Assembly: GCA_030433005.1 (NCBI GenBank)
Contig: JAUILQ010000011.1
Span: 48,498 to 112,497, forward strand
Direction: 5' to 3'
Source: Alphaproteobacteria bacterium
GTDB taxonomy: Bacteria; Pseudomonadota; Alphaproteobacteria; Kiloniellales; DSM-21159
DNA length: 64,000 nt
A model generated the notes under the pieces. It was not told where the DNA came from. It worked only from the letters and a program-made list of their open reading frames with translations, and ran no database searches. Every line of letters starts with the position of its first letter. The first letter of the stretch is position 1. Shown one piece after another: positions 51,736 to 61,308 of the stretch. The translations under genes and the position numbers were made by a program.

Positions 51736-52254
51736 CTACGCGGCGCGCCCGCCGCGGGCCTCGGCGGCCAGTGTCTTGAGCGCGTCGACCTCCAGCTCGC
51801 GCAGGTCGACCCGGAAGTCGCCGGCGCCGATGCGATCGTAGAAGGCGATCGCCCGGTCGTTGCTGCGGTGCACGCCCCACCAGATCGAGACCCGCCCCTC
51901 GTCGTCGGCGATGCGCGCCAGCTCGGCGAGCAGCGCCCGGCCGACGCCGCCGCTGCGCGTGCCGGGATCGACGAAGAGGTCGCAGAGGAAGAAGCCCGGC
52001 TTCATGAAGTCGCTGTTGAAGTGCTCGCAGTAGAGCGCGTAGCCGGCCAGCCTCCCGGCTCCGCCCTCGGCCTCGGGCCGCTCGGCGACCAGGCAGGCGC
52101 AGGGCGGCCGCTCGGCGAACAGCTGGGACTCGAGCAGCGCCGGCGTCGCCGGCGAGGGCGGCAGTCCGAGGTGGCGGTGCAGCGCCACCATCATCGCCGC
52201 CAATTGATCCAGGTCACCGCGCGCGGCGGGCCGTACCGTCAGAACAGCGTCCAT
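51736..52254 (-). CDS. GNAT family N-acetyltransferase
   Basis: A 172-residue acetyltransferase. The central strand and CoA loop are [25 protein letters not shown] near residue 85 (seen as [15 protein letters not shown]). [20 protein letters not shown] near 125 is the typical last helix. The overall pattern resembles diamine or small-amine acetyltransferases, but the substrate is not determined. It converges on the protease gene and is divergent from hemA. Confidence 0.92.
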   Translation of the reverse strand: MDAVLTVRPAARGDLDQLAAMMVALHRHLGLPPSPATPALLESQLFAERPPCACLVAERPEAEGGAGRLAGYALYCEHFNSDFMKPGFFLCDLFVDPGTRSGGVGRALLAELARIADDEGRVSIWWGVHRSNDRAIAFYDRIGAGDFRVDLRELEVDALKTLAAEARGGRAA

Positions 52255-52441
52255 GTCTCATCCCGGTCTTCGAAGGCCGTGCGGCGAGGCGGTGGCGGGG
52301 GTGCGGCAGGGCAGCGCGCGTCACCGCGCTCGCAGCTTCGTTCGTTGCCCCCATCTTAGGCAATCTGCGAAGCTCTGGCGCGCCTGCCGGCGCCCGTTCC
52401 GACGCCCCGAGAGACCTTCCGCCAAACCAGCCGAGTCGACC

Positions 52442-53656
52442 ATGGACTACGATGCCTTCTTCCAGCAGCGCCTCGCCGCCCTCAAGAGCGAGGGGCGCTA
52501 CCGCGTGTTCGCCGAACTCGAGCGCCGCGCCGGCAGCTTCCCGGCGGCGCTCGACCACGGCGGCGAGGGCGCGCCGCGTCCGGTCACGGTCTGGTGCTCG
52601 AACGACTACCTGGCGATGGGCCAGCACCCCGCCGTGCTCGAGGCCATGCAGGAAGCCGTCGCCCGCTTCGGCGCCGGCGCCGGCGGCACGCGCAACATCT
52701 CGGGCACGCACCACCTGCACGTCCAGCTCGAGCGCGAGCTCGCCGGGCTGCACGGCAAGGAGGCGGCCCTGCTGTTCACCTCGGGCTACGTCTCGAACTG
52801 GGCCAGCCTGGGCACCCTCGCCGCGCAGCTGCCGGGCTGCGTGGTGCTGTCGGACGAGAAGAACCACGCCTCGATGATCGAGGGCATCCGCCACAGCCGC
52901 GCCGAGAAGCAGCTGTTCCGCCACAACGATCCCGAGGACCTGGCGCGCCGCCTGGCGGCGCTCGAGCCCGAGCGGCCCAAGCTTGTCGCCTTCGAGAGCG
53001 TCTACTCGATGGACGGCGACATCGCGCCGATCGCCGAGATCTGCGAGGTCGCCGAGGCGCACGGCGCCATGACCTATCTCGACGAGGTCCACGCCGTCGG
53101 GCTCTACGGCCCGCACGGCGGCGGCATCGCCGAGCGCGAGGGCCTGATGGACCGGGTCACGGTGATCGAGGGCACATTGGCCAAGGCGTTCGGCGTGATG
53201 GGCGGCTACATCGCCGGGTCCGCGGCGCTCGTCGACTTCGTGCGCTCGCACGCCAGCGGCTTCATCTTCACGACCTCGCTGGCGCCGGCCCTCACCGCCG
53301 CCGCCCTGGCCAGCGTGCGCCACCTCCGGCACAGCGACGCCGAGCGCCGGCAGCAGTGGGCCAACGCGCAGGAGCTGAAGCGCCGTTTCCGCGCCGCCGG
53401 CCTGCCGCTGATCGAGAGCGAGAGCCACATCGTCCCGCTGCTGATCGGCGACGCCGCGCTCTGCAAGGCGGTCAGCGATGCGCTGCTCGGGCGCTTCGCG
53501 ATCTACGTCCAGCCGATCAACTACCCGACCGTGGCGCGGGGCACCGAGCGCCTGCGCTTCACGCCCTCGCCGCTGCACGGCCGCCGCGAGATGGACGCCC
53601 TGCTGGCGGCGCTCGAGACGGTCTGGGCCGAGCTCGGCCTGCGGCGCGCGGCCTGA
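52442..53656 (+). CDS. hemA: 5-Aminolevulinate synthase
   Basis: A 404-residue PLP enzyme condensing glycine and succinyl-CoA to 5-aminolevulinate, the alphaproteobacterial entry to heme. Motifs: [14 protein letters not shown] near residue 50, [16 protein letters not shown] near 83, [27 protein letters not shown] near 186, [17 protein letters not shown] near 212 and the PLP lysine in [17 protein letters not shown] near 245. The C-terminal [19 protein letters not shown] separates true ALAS from related synthases. It is a single gene with its own upstream region. Confidence 0.97.
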   Translation: MDYDAFFQQRLAALKSEGRYRVFAELERRAGSFPAALDHGGEGAPRPVTVWCSNDYLAMGQHPAVLEAMQEAVARFGAGAGGTRNISGTHHLHVQLERELAGLHGKEAALLFTSGYVSNWASLGTLAAQLPGCVVLSDEKNHASMIEGIRHSRAEKQLFRHNDPEDLARRLAALEPERPKLVAFESVYSMDGDIAPIAEICEVAEAHGAMTYLDEVHAVGLYGPHGGGIAEREGLMDRVTVIEGTLAKAFGVMGGYIAGSAALVDFVRSHASGFIFTTSLAPALTAAALASVRHLRHSDAERRQQWANAQELKRRFRAAGLPLIESESHIVPLLIGDAALCKAVSDALLGRFAIYVQPINYPTVARGTERLRFTPSPLHGRREMDALLAALETVWAELGLRRAA

Positions 53657-53871
53657 CCGCCCAGAAACGGCGGGGCGCTGCAATCGACGGGGGTCCCGCC
53701 CACCCGCGTTGTGCGCCGCCAAAAAACTGACTCGAAATCGCGACGGCGTTGAAATAGCATCCGCTCAACGGGCTGCGACAAGGCAGCCATACGAAAAAGT
53801 CATGGGGCACAGAATAAGACGGCCGTGCGGACGCGGGGGATCTGAGGCGACGCGGGAGCCGATGGCAGGGA

Positions 53872-54966
53872 ATGGCAAACAAGAACGACGTACTGGTTCG
53901 ATTCACGGACGTTCAGAAGAGCTACGACGGCGAAACGCTGGTCGTTAAGAACCTCAACATCGACATCAGCCGCGGGGAATTCCTGACCCTGCTCGGTCCG
54001 TCGGGCTCCGGCAAGACGACGACGCTGATGATGCTGGCCGGGTTCGAGACGCCGACGCACGGCGACGTCGAGCTGAGCGGCCGAAGGCTGAACAACGTAC
54101 CGCCGCACAAGCGCGACATCGGCATGGTCTTCCAGAACTATGCCCTGTTCCCGCACATGACGGTGTACGAGAACCTCGCCTTCCCGCTGCAGGTCCGCAA
54201 GAAATCGAAGAGCGAGACCGAGGAGCGCGTCAAGCGGGCGCTCGACATGGTCCAGCTCGGCAGCTTCGGCAACCGCCGGCCGGCGCAGCTCTCGGGCGGC
54301 CAGCAGCAGCGCGTCGCCCTGGCCCGCGCGCTGGTCTTCGAGCCGACGCTGGTGCTGATGGACGAGCCGCTCGGCGCGCTCGACAAGCAGTTGCGTGAGC
54401 ACATGCAGCTGGAGATCAAGCATCTCCACGAGCAGCTCGGCATCACCGTGGTCTACGTCACCCACGACCAGTCCGAGGCGCTGACGATGTCGGACCGCAT
54501 CGCGGTCTTCAACGACGGCGTCATCCAGCAGCTGGCGACGCCCTCGGACCTCTACGAGCGGCCGGAGAACGCCTTCGTCGCGCAGTTCATCGGCGAGAAC
54601 AACAAGCTGAGCGGCAAGGTCTCGCGGCTCAACGGCGCGAACGCCTGCACGGTGACGCTGGACAGCGGCGGCGAGGTCGAGGCCCTGCCGGTCAACGTCG
54701 GCGGCGAGGGCAGCGCGACGACGCTGTCGCTGCGCCCGGAGCGGGTCCTGATCGATCCGCCCGAGGGCACCCTGCCCAACATCTTCGACGCCAAGGTCGA
54801 GGAGCTGATCTATCTCGGCGACCACATCCGCACCCGCTGCAGCGTGGCGGGCAGCGACGACTTCGTCGTCAAGGTGCCGAACGCCCAGGGCCACAGCCGG
54901 CTGCAGGAAGGCAGCCAGGTCAAGCTCGGCTGGGCGGTCGAGGACTGCCGCGCGCTCGACCCCTGA
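53872..54966 (+). CDS. potA: Polyamine-type ABC ATPase, PotA type
   Basis: A 364-residue ATPase. Walker A is LGPSGSGKTTTLMMLAG near residue 40, the Q-loop is GMVFQNYALFPHMTV, the signature LSGGQQQRVALARAL near 140, Walker B VLMDEPLGALD, and the H-loop VYVTHDQSEAL. The C-terminal TOBE region (residues 245-360) includes LSLRPERVLIDPPEG, typical of the spermidine/putrescine group. It is first in the order ATPase, binding protein and two permeases, all on one strand. Confidence 0.92.
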   Translation: MANKNDVLVRFTDVQKSYDGETLVVKNLNIDISRGEFLTLLGPSGSGKTTTLMMLAGFETPTHGDVELSGRRLNNVPPHKRDIGMVFQNYALFPHMTVYENLAFPLQVRKKSKSETEERVKRALDMVQLGSFGNRRPAQLSGGQQQRVALARALVFEPTLVLMDEPLGALDKQLREHMQLEIKHLHEQLGITVVYVTHDQSEALTMSDRIAVFNDGVIQQLATPSDLYERPENAFVAQFIGENNKLSGKVSRLNGANACTVTLDSGGEVEALPVNVGGEGSATTLSLRPERVLIDPPEGTLPNIFDAKVEELIYLGDHIRTRCSVAGSDDFVVKVPNAQGHSRLQEGSQVKLGWAVEDCRALDP

Positions 54967-55055
54967 GGTCTCGGGCCGGGCAGTCGCTTTCTCTCGGGGG
55001 AGCCTATCCACCAGGCCGCACCGATAGCGGCCGTAAAACAGGGAGTGTTCTTGTA

Positions 55056-56144
55056 ATGACCCATCTTCTGAGGACCACAGCCGTCGCGCTGGCGCTCGGC
55101 GGCTTCGCCGCCGGGGCCGCGACCGCCGAGCCCCTCACCGTCGTCTCCTGGGGCGGCGCCTACTCGAAGAGCCAGGTCGAGGCCTATCACAAGCCCTACA
55201 CCGAGAAGACCGGCACCGAGATCGTCTCGGCCGACTACAACGGCGGCCTCGCCGAGATCAAGGCGCAGGTCGAGTCCGGCAACGTCACCTGGGACCTGGT
55301 CGACGTCGAGCTGTCCGACGCGGTGCGCGGCTGCGACGAGGGCCTGCTCGAGCCGATCGACGCCTCGATGCTGCCGCCGGCCCCCGATGGCACGCCGGCG
55401 ACCGAGGACTTCCTGCCCGGCACGCTGACCGACTGCGCCGTGGCGACCATCGTCTGGTCGACGATCTACGCCTACGACGCCACGCAGTTCGGCGACACCA
55501 AGCCGACGACGCTGGAGGACTTCTTCGACACCGAGAAGTTCCCGGGCAAGCGCGGCATGCGCAAGACCCCCAAGGTCAACCTCGAGTTCGCCCTGATGGC
55601 CGACGGCGTGCCGGCCGACGAGGTCTACGAGGTGCTCTCGACTCCCGAGGGCGTCGACCGTGCCTTCGCCAAGCTCGACACCATCAAGGACGACGTCATC
55701 TGGTGGGAGGCCGGCGCGCAGCCGCCGCAGATGCTCGCCGACGGCGAGGTCGTCATGACCACCGCCTACAACGGCCGCATCTTCAACGCCATCGCCGGCG
55801 AGGATAAGCCCTTCAACATCGTCTGGGACGGTCAGGTCTGGGACCTCGACCTCTGGGTCATCCCGACCGGCGCGCCGAACAAGGAAGAGGCGCTGGAGTT
55901 CATCAAGTTCTCGACCGACACCCAGCGTCTGGCCGACCAGGCCTCCTGGATCTCCTACGGCCCGGCGCGCAAGTCGTCGGTGCCGCTGATCGGCAGCTAC
56001 CACAACAAGCCGGACCTCGCGATGGGCCCGCACATGCCGACGGCGCCGGAGAACTTCGAGAACGCCGTGCAGAACGACTTCGAGTTCTGGGCCGACTACC
56101 AGGTCGAGCTGAACGAGCGCTTCAACGCCTGGCTCGCCCAGTAG
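55056..56144 (+). CDS. Polyamine-type ABC solute-binding protein, PotD type
   Basis: A 362-residue family 1 binding protein. Residues 1-23 form the signal peptide (AVALALGGFAAGAATA). LTVVSWGGAYSKSQVEAYHKP opens the mature protein, as in PotD-like proteins of alphaproteobacteria. IKAQVESGNVTWDLVDVELSD near 68 and DLDLWVIPTGAPNKEEALEF near 265 are further family blocks. A 13-bp hairpin follows its stop codon at 56158. The ligand may be putrescine, spermidine or a related amine. Confidence 0.93.
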   Translation: MTHLLRTTAVALALGGFAAGAATAEPLTVVSWGGAYSKSQVEAYHKPYTEKTGTEIVSADYNGGLAEIKAQVESGNVTWDLVDVELSDAVRGCDEGLLEPIDASMLPPAPDGTPATEDFLPGTLTDCAVATIVWSTIYAYDATQFGDTKPTTLEDFFDTEKFPGKRGMRKTPKVNLEFALMADGVPADEVYEVLSTPEGVDRAFAKLDTIKDDVIWWEAGAQPPQMLADGEVVMTTAYNGRIFNAIAGEDKPFNIVWDGQVWDLDLWVIPTGAPNKEEALEFIKFSTDTQRLADQASWISYGPARKSSVPLIGSYHNKPDLAMGPHMPTAPENFENAVQNDFEFWADYQVELNERFNAWLAQ

Positions 56145-56157
56145 GCCGAGCCTGACG

Positions 56158-56185
56158 CGGCCCGGAGCCCTCGGGCTCCGGGCCG
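56158..56185 (+). terminator. Hairpin after the polyamine-type binding-protein gene
   Basis: CGGCCCGGAGCCC and GGGCTCCGGGCCG form a 13-bp stem with a minimal TC loop, 13 bases after the stop codon. A second weaker hairpin, GGCCTTCCC/GGGGAGGCC, follows. There is no T-run, so mRNA stabilisation or partial pausing is more likely than full termination. Confidence 0.5.
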
Positions 56186-56290
56186 ACGGCCTTCCCGCGG
56201 GGAGGCCCGGCAGCCCTCGGCTCGCCGCCCTCCCCGCGGTCCTTATCGCGAAACCAGAACCCAGTTTCCGGCAGCCGGGGGGCATCCGAC

Positions 56291-57562
56291 ATGGCGCAAG
56301 CGACGGTCGACGAGCTGCAGGGCCTTACGACGGCGGACGGCACGCCGCTCCGCCAGGCCCTGCACCGCGCCGAACGCCGTGCGAAGGTCCGCGCCTTCCT
56401 GCTGGTCGCGCCGCTGCTGGTCTTCCTGACCGTCACCTTCATCTACCCGATCGCGCAGATGCTGTTCCGCAGCGTCCACGACGCGACCATCGTCGAGCTG
56501 CTGCCGCGCACGGCCGAGGCCTTCCCGGCCTGGGAGGACCGCACTCAGCTGCCGCCGGAATCGGTCTTCGCCGCCTTCGCCGCCGACCTCAAGGAGACCC
56601 GCGAGAACCGCACGATCGGCCAGGTCGCGACGCGGGTGAACTTCGAGGAGGGCGGCCTGCGCAGCACCTTCACGCGCACCGCCCGCCACATCGACGACGT
56701 CGAGGACCCGCCGAGCTGGCGCGACTGGCTGATCGAGGACAATGCCGACTGGGGCAAGCTCGACACCTGGGCGGTGCTCGAGCGGCTCAGCCACCCGATC
56801 AACGCCCTGCAGTACCTCGCCGCCGTCGACCTGGAGTACAACACCCAGGGCGAGGTCGTGGCGGTGCCGCCCGAGCGGCAGATCTACGTGCCGATCTTCG
56901 TGCGCACGCTGTGGATGTCGCTGCTGGTCACCGGCATGACGCTGCTGCTCGGCTATCCGATCGCCTACTTCCTGGCGACGCTGCCGCTGAGGACCAGCAA
57001 CCTGCTGATGATCATGGTCCTGCTGCCGTTCTGGACCTCGCTGCTGGTGCGCACGACCTCCTGGATCGTGATCCTCGGCACGGAGGGCGTGCTCAACGAC
57101 ATCCTGGTCTGGGCGGGGATCCTGTCGGACGAGGGGCGCATCCAGCTGATCTACAACCAGACCGGCACGGTGATCGCGATGACGCAGATCCTGCTGCCCT
57201 TCATGGTGCTGCCGCTCTACTCGGTCATGAAGACGATCTCGCCGAGCTACATGCGCGCCGCCATGTCGCTCGGCGCGCCGCGCTTCCTGGCCTTCTGGCG
57301 GGTCTACGCGCCGAACACCCTGCCCGGCGTCGGCGCCGGGGCGCTGCTCGTCTTCATCCTGTCGATCGGCTACTACATCACGCCGGCGCTGGTCGGCGGC
57401 CGCACCGGGCAGATGATCTCCAACTTCATCGCCTTCCACATGCAGTCCTCGCTGAACTGGGGCCTGGCGGCGGCGCTCGGCGGCATCCTGCTGGCCGGCG
57501 TGCTGATCCTCTACGCGCTCTACAACCGCCTGGTCGGCGTCGAGAAGCTGTCGCTCGGCTGA
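56291..57562 (+). CDS. Polyamine-type ABC permease, PotB type
   Basis: A 423-residue permease, clearly longer than the usual 280-310 residues of PotB. The additional length is a hydrophilic segment of about 150 residues between the first helix (FLLVAPLLVFLTVTFIYPIA) and the rest, presumably periplasmic. The core has PIAYFLATLPLRTSNLLMIM near 220, LLPFWTSLLVRTTSWIVILG near 240 and the EAA loop YMRAAMSLGAPRFLAFWRVY near 318. Such long PotB variants occur in alphaproteobacteria. It precedes the PotC-type gene by 13 bases. Confidence 0.92.
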   Translation: MAQATVDELQGLTTADGTPLRQALHRAERRAKVRAFLLVAPLLVFLTVTFIYPIAQMLFRSVHDATIVELLPRTAEAFPAWEDRTQLPPESVFAAFAADLKETRENRTIGQVATRVNFEEGGLRSTFTRTARHIDDVEDPPSWRDWLIEDNADWGKLDTWAVLERLSHPINALQYLAAVDLEYNTQGEVVAVPPERQIYVPIFVRTLWMSLLVTGMTLLLGYPIAYFLATLPLRTSNLLMIMVLLPFWTSLLVRTTSWIVILGTEGVLNDILVWAGILSDEGRIQLIYNQTGTVIAMTQILLPFMVLPLYSVMKTISPSYMRAAMSLGAPRFLAFWRVYAPNTLPGVGAGALLVFILSIGYYITPALVGGRTGQMISNFIAFHMQSSLNWGLAAALGGILLAGVLILYALYNRLVGVEKLSLG

Positions 57563-57575
57563 GGGAGACCCGTCC

Positions 57576-58445
57576 ATGTCGCAGTCCCTGACCTCCCTGC
57601 CGCCCTATGCCGGCCCGGTCGAGAAGGCCTGGTACGTCATCTTCCGGGTGATCTGCGCCTTCGTGTTCCTGTTCCTGATCGCGCCGATCCTGATCATCAT
57701 CCCGCTGTCGTTCAACGCGGTGCCGTACTTCACCTTCACCAGCGAGATGCTGGCCTTCGACCCGGCCGGCTACTCGACGCGCTGGTACGAGATGTTCCTC
57801 ACCGACGACCGCTGGATGAACTCGGTGAAGAACTCGATCATCGTCGCCTTCTTCGCGACGCTGCTGGCGACCTTCCTGGGCACCCTGGCGGCGCTCGGGC
57901 TGTCGCGCAGCCACATGCCGGCGCGCACCTTCTTCATGTCGGTGCTGATCTCGCCGATGATCGTGCCGCTGATCATCACCGCGGCCGGCATCTACTTCTT
58001 CTACGCCACCGTCGGCCTGACCGACTCGCTGCTCGGCATCATCCTGGCGCACACCGCGCTCGGCACGCCCTTCGTGGTGATCACCGTGACCGCGACGCTG
58101 ATCGGCTTCGACCAGTCGCTGACCCGCGCCTCGGCGATGCTCGGCGCCAGCCCCAGCACGACCTTCTTCAAGGTGATCATGCCGCTGATCCTGCCGGGCG
58201 TGATCTCGGGCGCGCTCTTCGCCTTCGTGACCTCGTTCGACGAGGTCGTGGTGGTGCTGTTCATCGCGCTCAACCCCGAGGAGTACACGATCCCGCGCCA
58301 GATGTGGTCGGGCATCCGCGAGCAGATCAGCCCGGCGATCCTGGCCGTGGCGACCTGCCTGATCGGCCTGTCGATCGCGCTGATGACGGTGATCGAGCTG
58401 CTGCGCCGGCGCTCCGAGCGCCTGCGCGGCATGACCCCGCAGTAA
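57576..58445 (+). CDS. Polyamine-type ABC permease, PotC type
   Basis: A 289-residue permease with six helices. FLFLIAPILIIIPLSFN opens it. Family blocks are the TRWYEMFLTDDRWMNSVKNS segment near residue 67 and the EAA loop ASAMLGASPSTTFFKVIMPL near 188 followed by ILPGVISGALFAF. EEYTIPRQMWSGIREQISP near 230 is typical of PotC. It is the last gene of the potA-type operon; a hairpin follows at 58474. Confidence 0.93.
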   Translation: MSQSLTSLPPYAGPVEKAWYVIFRVICAFVFLFLIAPILIIIPLSFNAVPYFTFTSEMLAFDPAGYSTRWYEMFLTDDRWMNSVKNSIIVAFFATLLATFLGTLAALGLSRSHMPARTFFMSVLISPMIVPLIITAAGIYFFYATVGLTDSLLGIILAHTALGTPFVVITVTATLIGFDQSLTRASAMLGASPSTTFFKVIMPLILPGVISGALFAFVTSFDEVVVVLFIALNPEEYTIPRQMWSGIREQISPAILAVATCLIGLSIALMTVIELLRRRSERLRGMTPQ

Positions 58446-58473
58446 CCCCCGGACACCGCGGCGAAAAAAGCAT

Positions 58474-58495
58474 GCCCGGCGCCCCCGCGCCGGGC
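58474..58495 (+). terminator. Hairpin after the polyamine-type operon
   Basis: GCCCGGCGC and GCGCCGGGC form a 9-bp stem with loop CCCC, 28 bases after the operon's last stop. An A-run precedes it, but no T-run follows on the plus strand, so it is at best a partial terminator. It abuts the first possible ATG of the next gene. Confidence 0.4.
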
Positions 58496-58497
58496 TC

Positions 58498-59433
58498 ATG
58501 ATCGGCGCCATGACGACTCTGCTGGCCGGTCTCGACGAGGAGGGCGCGCGGCTCGCCCGGGGCCGCGCGCTGGTGCTGCTCGCGACGGTCTTCTGGTCGC
58601 TCGGCGGCCCGCTGGTGCGCTTCATCGAAGCGGCCGAGGCCTGGCAGATCCTGTTCTACCGCTCCGCCGCGCTGCTCGTCTTCCTGCTCGCCTACCTGAC
58701 CCTGTTCGAGGGCCGGCGGCTGCCGGCCGTCTTTCGTGCCGCCGGCTGGCCGGCGGTGCTGGCGGGGCTGTGCATCGGCTCGACCTTCTCGGTCTACATC
58801 CTGGCGATCACCCAGACGACGGTCGCCAACGTGCTGTTCCTGCTGTCCTGCGCGCCGATCCTCGGCGCCGTGCTCGGCCAGCTGCTGCTCGGCGAGGCGG
58901 TGCGGCGCACGACCTGGATCGCCATGGCGGTCGCCCTGGTCGGCGTCGGCGTGATGCTCGGCGACGGCCTCGCCAGCGGCGGCGCGCTCGGCGACTTCCT
59001 CGGCCTCGCCGCCGCGCTCGGCTTCGCGCTCTACTCGGTGGTGCTGCGCTGGCGGCGCAACGCCGACATGCTGCCCTCGGTCTGCTACGGCGGGCTGTTC
59101 GGCACGGCCTTCGCGACGCTCTTCTGCCTGCTCGGCGGCCTCTCCTTCACGCTCTCGGCGCAGGACACGGCGCTGGCCCTGCTGCTCGGCACGCTCAACC
59201 TCGGCGTCGGCCTGCTGCTCTACACCCGCGGCGCGCGCCTGCTGCCGGTCGCCGAGGGCACGCTGCTGTCGCTGCTCGAGGTCGTGCTCGGGCCGCTGCT
59301 GACCTGGCTGCTGGTCGCCGAGGTGCCGGAGGTCGCGACCCTGGTCGGCGGCGCCATCCTGCTCGCGGCGGTCCTGATCTACGCCTCGACCGGCCTCAAG
59401 CGCCGGCGACCGCCGACCGGCGTGGTGAGCTGA
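58498..59433 (+). CDS. EamA/DMT family transporter
   Basis: A 311-residue membrane protein with about ten helices in two EamA halves. LVLLATVFWSLGGPLVRFIE opens the first, closed by TQTTVANVLFLLSCAPILGA near residue 105 and the LLLGEAVRRTTW turn. The second half contains LEVVLGPLLTWLLVAEVPE near 260, the usual PVxxxLxxxxxxGE-type end. ATG at 58498 lies two bases after a hairpin, so ATG at 58510 may be the true start. Likely exports a metabolite; substrate unknown. Confidence 0.91.
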   Translation: MIGAMTTLLAGLDEEGARLARGRALVLLATVFWSLGGPLVRFIEAAEAWQILFYRSAALLVFLLAYLTLFEGRRLPAVFRAAGWPAVLAGLCIGSTFSVYILAITQTTVANVLFLLSCAPILGAVLGQLLLGEAVRRTTWIAMAVALVGVGVMLGDGLASGGALGDFLGLAAALGFALYSVVLRWRRNADMLPSVCYGGLFGTAFATLFCLLGGLSFTLSAQDTALALLLGTLNLGVGLLLYTRGARLLPVAEGTLLSLLEVVLGPLLTWLLVAEVPEVATLVGGAILLAAVLIYASTGLKRRRPPTGVVS

Positions 59434-59456
59434 AAGGTCGGGCGGTCCTCCCGACC

Positions 59457-59563
59457 GTCATCCCCGCGACGGCGGGGATCCATAGTGAGGCGCCGGCGAG
59501 GTCAGTCGCCTACTCCGAGCTCAGACCAGAGTCCCTATGGCTCCCCGCCGTCGCGGGGATGAC
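59457..59563. repeat. Palindromic intergenic repeat (copy C)
   Basis: Begins GTCATCCCCGCGACGGCGGG plus GATCCATAGTGA and ends TCCCTATGG, CTCCCCGCCGTCGCGGGGAT, GAC. The arms are complementary over about 25 bases around a variable middle. It is full length and serves as the reference for the interrupted copy B. It lies between convergent genes. Confidence 0.88.
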
Positions 59564-59605
59564 GAGAGGAGCGGCGGCCGGCGCGCCGGCAACCGCCCCC
59601 TACCC

Positions 59606-60388
59606 TCACCCCAGGTCCAGCAGACCCTCGATGTGGCGCTCCAGGGCGACGGCCTCGGGCTCGTCGCCGCGGCGCGGGCGCGGCAGTTCCACCGGCACGG
59701 TCTCGACGACGCGGCCCGGCGTGCCGCGCAGCACGACGACGCGGTCGGCCAGGGTCACGGCCTCGGCGAGGTCGTGGGTCACGAAGACCATGGTGAAGCG
59801 CTCGGCCTGCCAGAGCTCCAGCAGGTGCGCCTGCATGGCCCGGCGGGTGAAGGCGTCGAGCGCGCCGAAGGGCTCGTCGAGCAGCAGGATCTGCGGGCGC
59901 CGGGCGAGCGCCCGGGCGATCGCCACGCGCTGCGCCATGCCGCCGGACAGCTGGCGCGGCAGCGCCTGCTCGAAGCCCTGCAGCTTGACCTTCTCCAGCG
60001 CCTCGGCGGTGCGCCGCGCCTGCTCCTCCCTCGACAGGTCGCCGAGCGCGAAGCGCACGTTGTCGGCGACCGTCAGCCAGGGCATCAGCCGCGGCTCCTG
60101 GAACACCACGCCGGTCTCGCTGCGCGGCCCCTCGACCGGCCGGCCGGCGAGGCGCAGCGCGCCCTCGCTGGGCGCGTCGAGCCCGGCGACCAGGCGCAGC
60201 AGGGTCGACTTGCCGCAGCCGCTGGTGCCGACCAGGGCGACGATCTCGTGCTCGCCGACGGCGAGGTCGATGCCGGCCAGGGCGTGATGCGCGACGCCCG
60301 AGCGGTCGGCGAAGGCCTTGCCGACGCCCTCGAGCTCGAGCATCGGGTCGGCCCGGCCCGTCCGGGCCTCGGTGATCATGTCAGACAT
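59606..60388 (-). CDS. SsuB/TauB-type ABC ATPase
   Basis: A 260-residue ATPase. Walker A is VGTSGCGKSTLLRLVAGLDA near residue 51, the Q-loop is VVFQEPRLMPWLTVADNV, the signature LSGGMAQRVAIARAL near 148, Walker B ILLLDEPFGALDAFTR, and the H-loop VFVTHDLAEAV. This set matches ATPases for nitrate, sulfonate or taurine importers. Its start overlaps the permease stop by eight bases. It is the last gene of the importer operon that starts at 62307 under a SAM-II riboswitch. Confidence 0.94.
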   Translation of the reverse strand: MSDMITEARTGRADPMLELEGVGKAFADRSGVAHHALAGIDLAVGEHEIVALVGTSGCGKSTLLRLVAGLDAPSEGALRLAGRPVEGPRSETGVVFQEPRLMPWLTVADNVRFALGDLSREEQARRTAEALEKVKLQGFEQALPRQLSGGMAQRVAIARALARRPQILLLDEPFGALDAFTRRAMQAHLLELWQAERFTMVFVTHDLAEAVTLADRVVVLRGTPGRVVETVPVELPRPRRGDEPEAVALERHIEGLLDLG

Positions 60389-61289
60389 TGCCGGCGTCCT
60401 CCCGGTTTCCGACGGAGTCCTGCCAGGTCAGCAGCCGGCTGCCGGCGCCGGCGAGCAGCGCGTCGCTGGCCTTGCCGACCAGGGCGAAGAGGATCAGCGA
60501 GGCGACGATCAGCGCCGGGCGGCCGGTCATCTGGCCGTCGACCATCAGGAAGCCCAGGCCCTCGCTGGCGCCCATCAGCTCGGCGGCGATGACGAACATC
60601 CAGCCCAGCGCCAGGCCGCCGCGCAAGCCCACGAAGTAGCTCGGCAGGGTCGCCGGCACCAGCACGCGCCGGGCGATCTGCCAGCGGCCCAGGCCGTAGA
60701 CGCGGGCGACCTCGACCAGCTTGCGGTCGGTCTGGCGGATGCCGGCCATCAGGTTGAGGTAGACCGGGAAGAACACGCCGACCGCGATCAGCGCGACCTT
60801 CGAGGTCTCGAAGATGCCGAACCAGAGGATGAACAGCGGCACCCAGGCCAGCGAGGGCACCGCCTTGAGCGCCTGGATCGTCGGATCGAGCAGCTCGCGC
60901 GCCGTCGTCGAGGCGCCGGTCAGGGTGCCCAGCAGGGTCGCCGCCAGGGTGCCCCAGAGGAAGCCGAAGAAGACCCGGCCGCCGGTCACCGCGACGTGCT
61001 CGACCAGCTCGCCGCTGTTGGCCAGCGCCAGGATCTCGCCGATCACCGCCTCGGGCGAGGGCAGCAGCTGCGGCGAGACCAGCTCCAGGCGGCTCGCCGC
61101 CTGCCAGAGCAGGACGATGGCCAGCGGCAGCAGCCAGCCCTTGAAGGCGCCGAGGCGCCCCAACGCGCCGGACGGCCTGCCCGGGGACGCCGGAACGGCG
61201 GCGCCTTGCGGCGCCGCCTGCGAGGCATCCCGGTCCCCCCGCTTGCCGAGGCCGGCGGCGAGCCGGCTTCGCAGTTCGAAGGTGCTCAT
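60381..61289 (-). CDS. SsuC/TauC-type ABC permease
   Basis: A 302-residue permease. The N-terminal 50 residues are charged and variable, followed by WLLPLAIVLLWQAASRLELV. FGFLWGTLAATLLGTLTGAS near residue 110 and the EAA loop VEVARVYGLGRWQIARRVLV near 192 followed by PATLPSYFVGLRGGLALGWM identify the SsuC/TauC family. It lies between the binding-protein and ATPase genes on the same strand. Confidence 0.94.
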   Translation of the reverse strand: MSTFELRSRLAAGLGKRGDRDASQAAPQGAAVPASPGRPSGALGRLGAFKGWLLPLAIVLLWQAASRLELVSPQLLPSPEAVIGEILALANSGELVEHVAVTGGRVFFGFLWGTLAATLLGTLTGASTTARELLDPTIQALKAVPSLAWVPLFILWFGIFETSKVALIAVGVFFPVYLNLMAGIRQTDRKLVEVARVYGLGRWQIARRVLVPATLPSYFVGLRGGLALGWMFVIAAELMGASEGLGFLMVDGQMTGRPALIVASLILFALVGKASDALLAGAGSRLLTWQDSVGNREDAGNV

Positions 61290-61308
61290 GGTGTCCTCTT
61301 TCCCCGGC

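Noticed and set aside
58474..58495. Full Rho-independent terminator of the polyamine-type operon
   Set aside because: No T-run follows on the plus strand; only an A-run precedes the stem.
59457..59563. CRISPR-like repeat array
   Set aside because: The repeats are single, widely spaced palindromic elements, not a regular repeat-spacer array; no cas genes are present.
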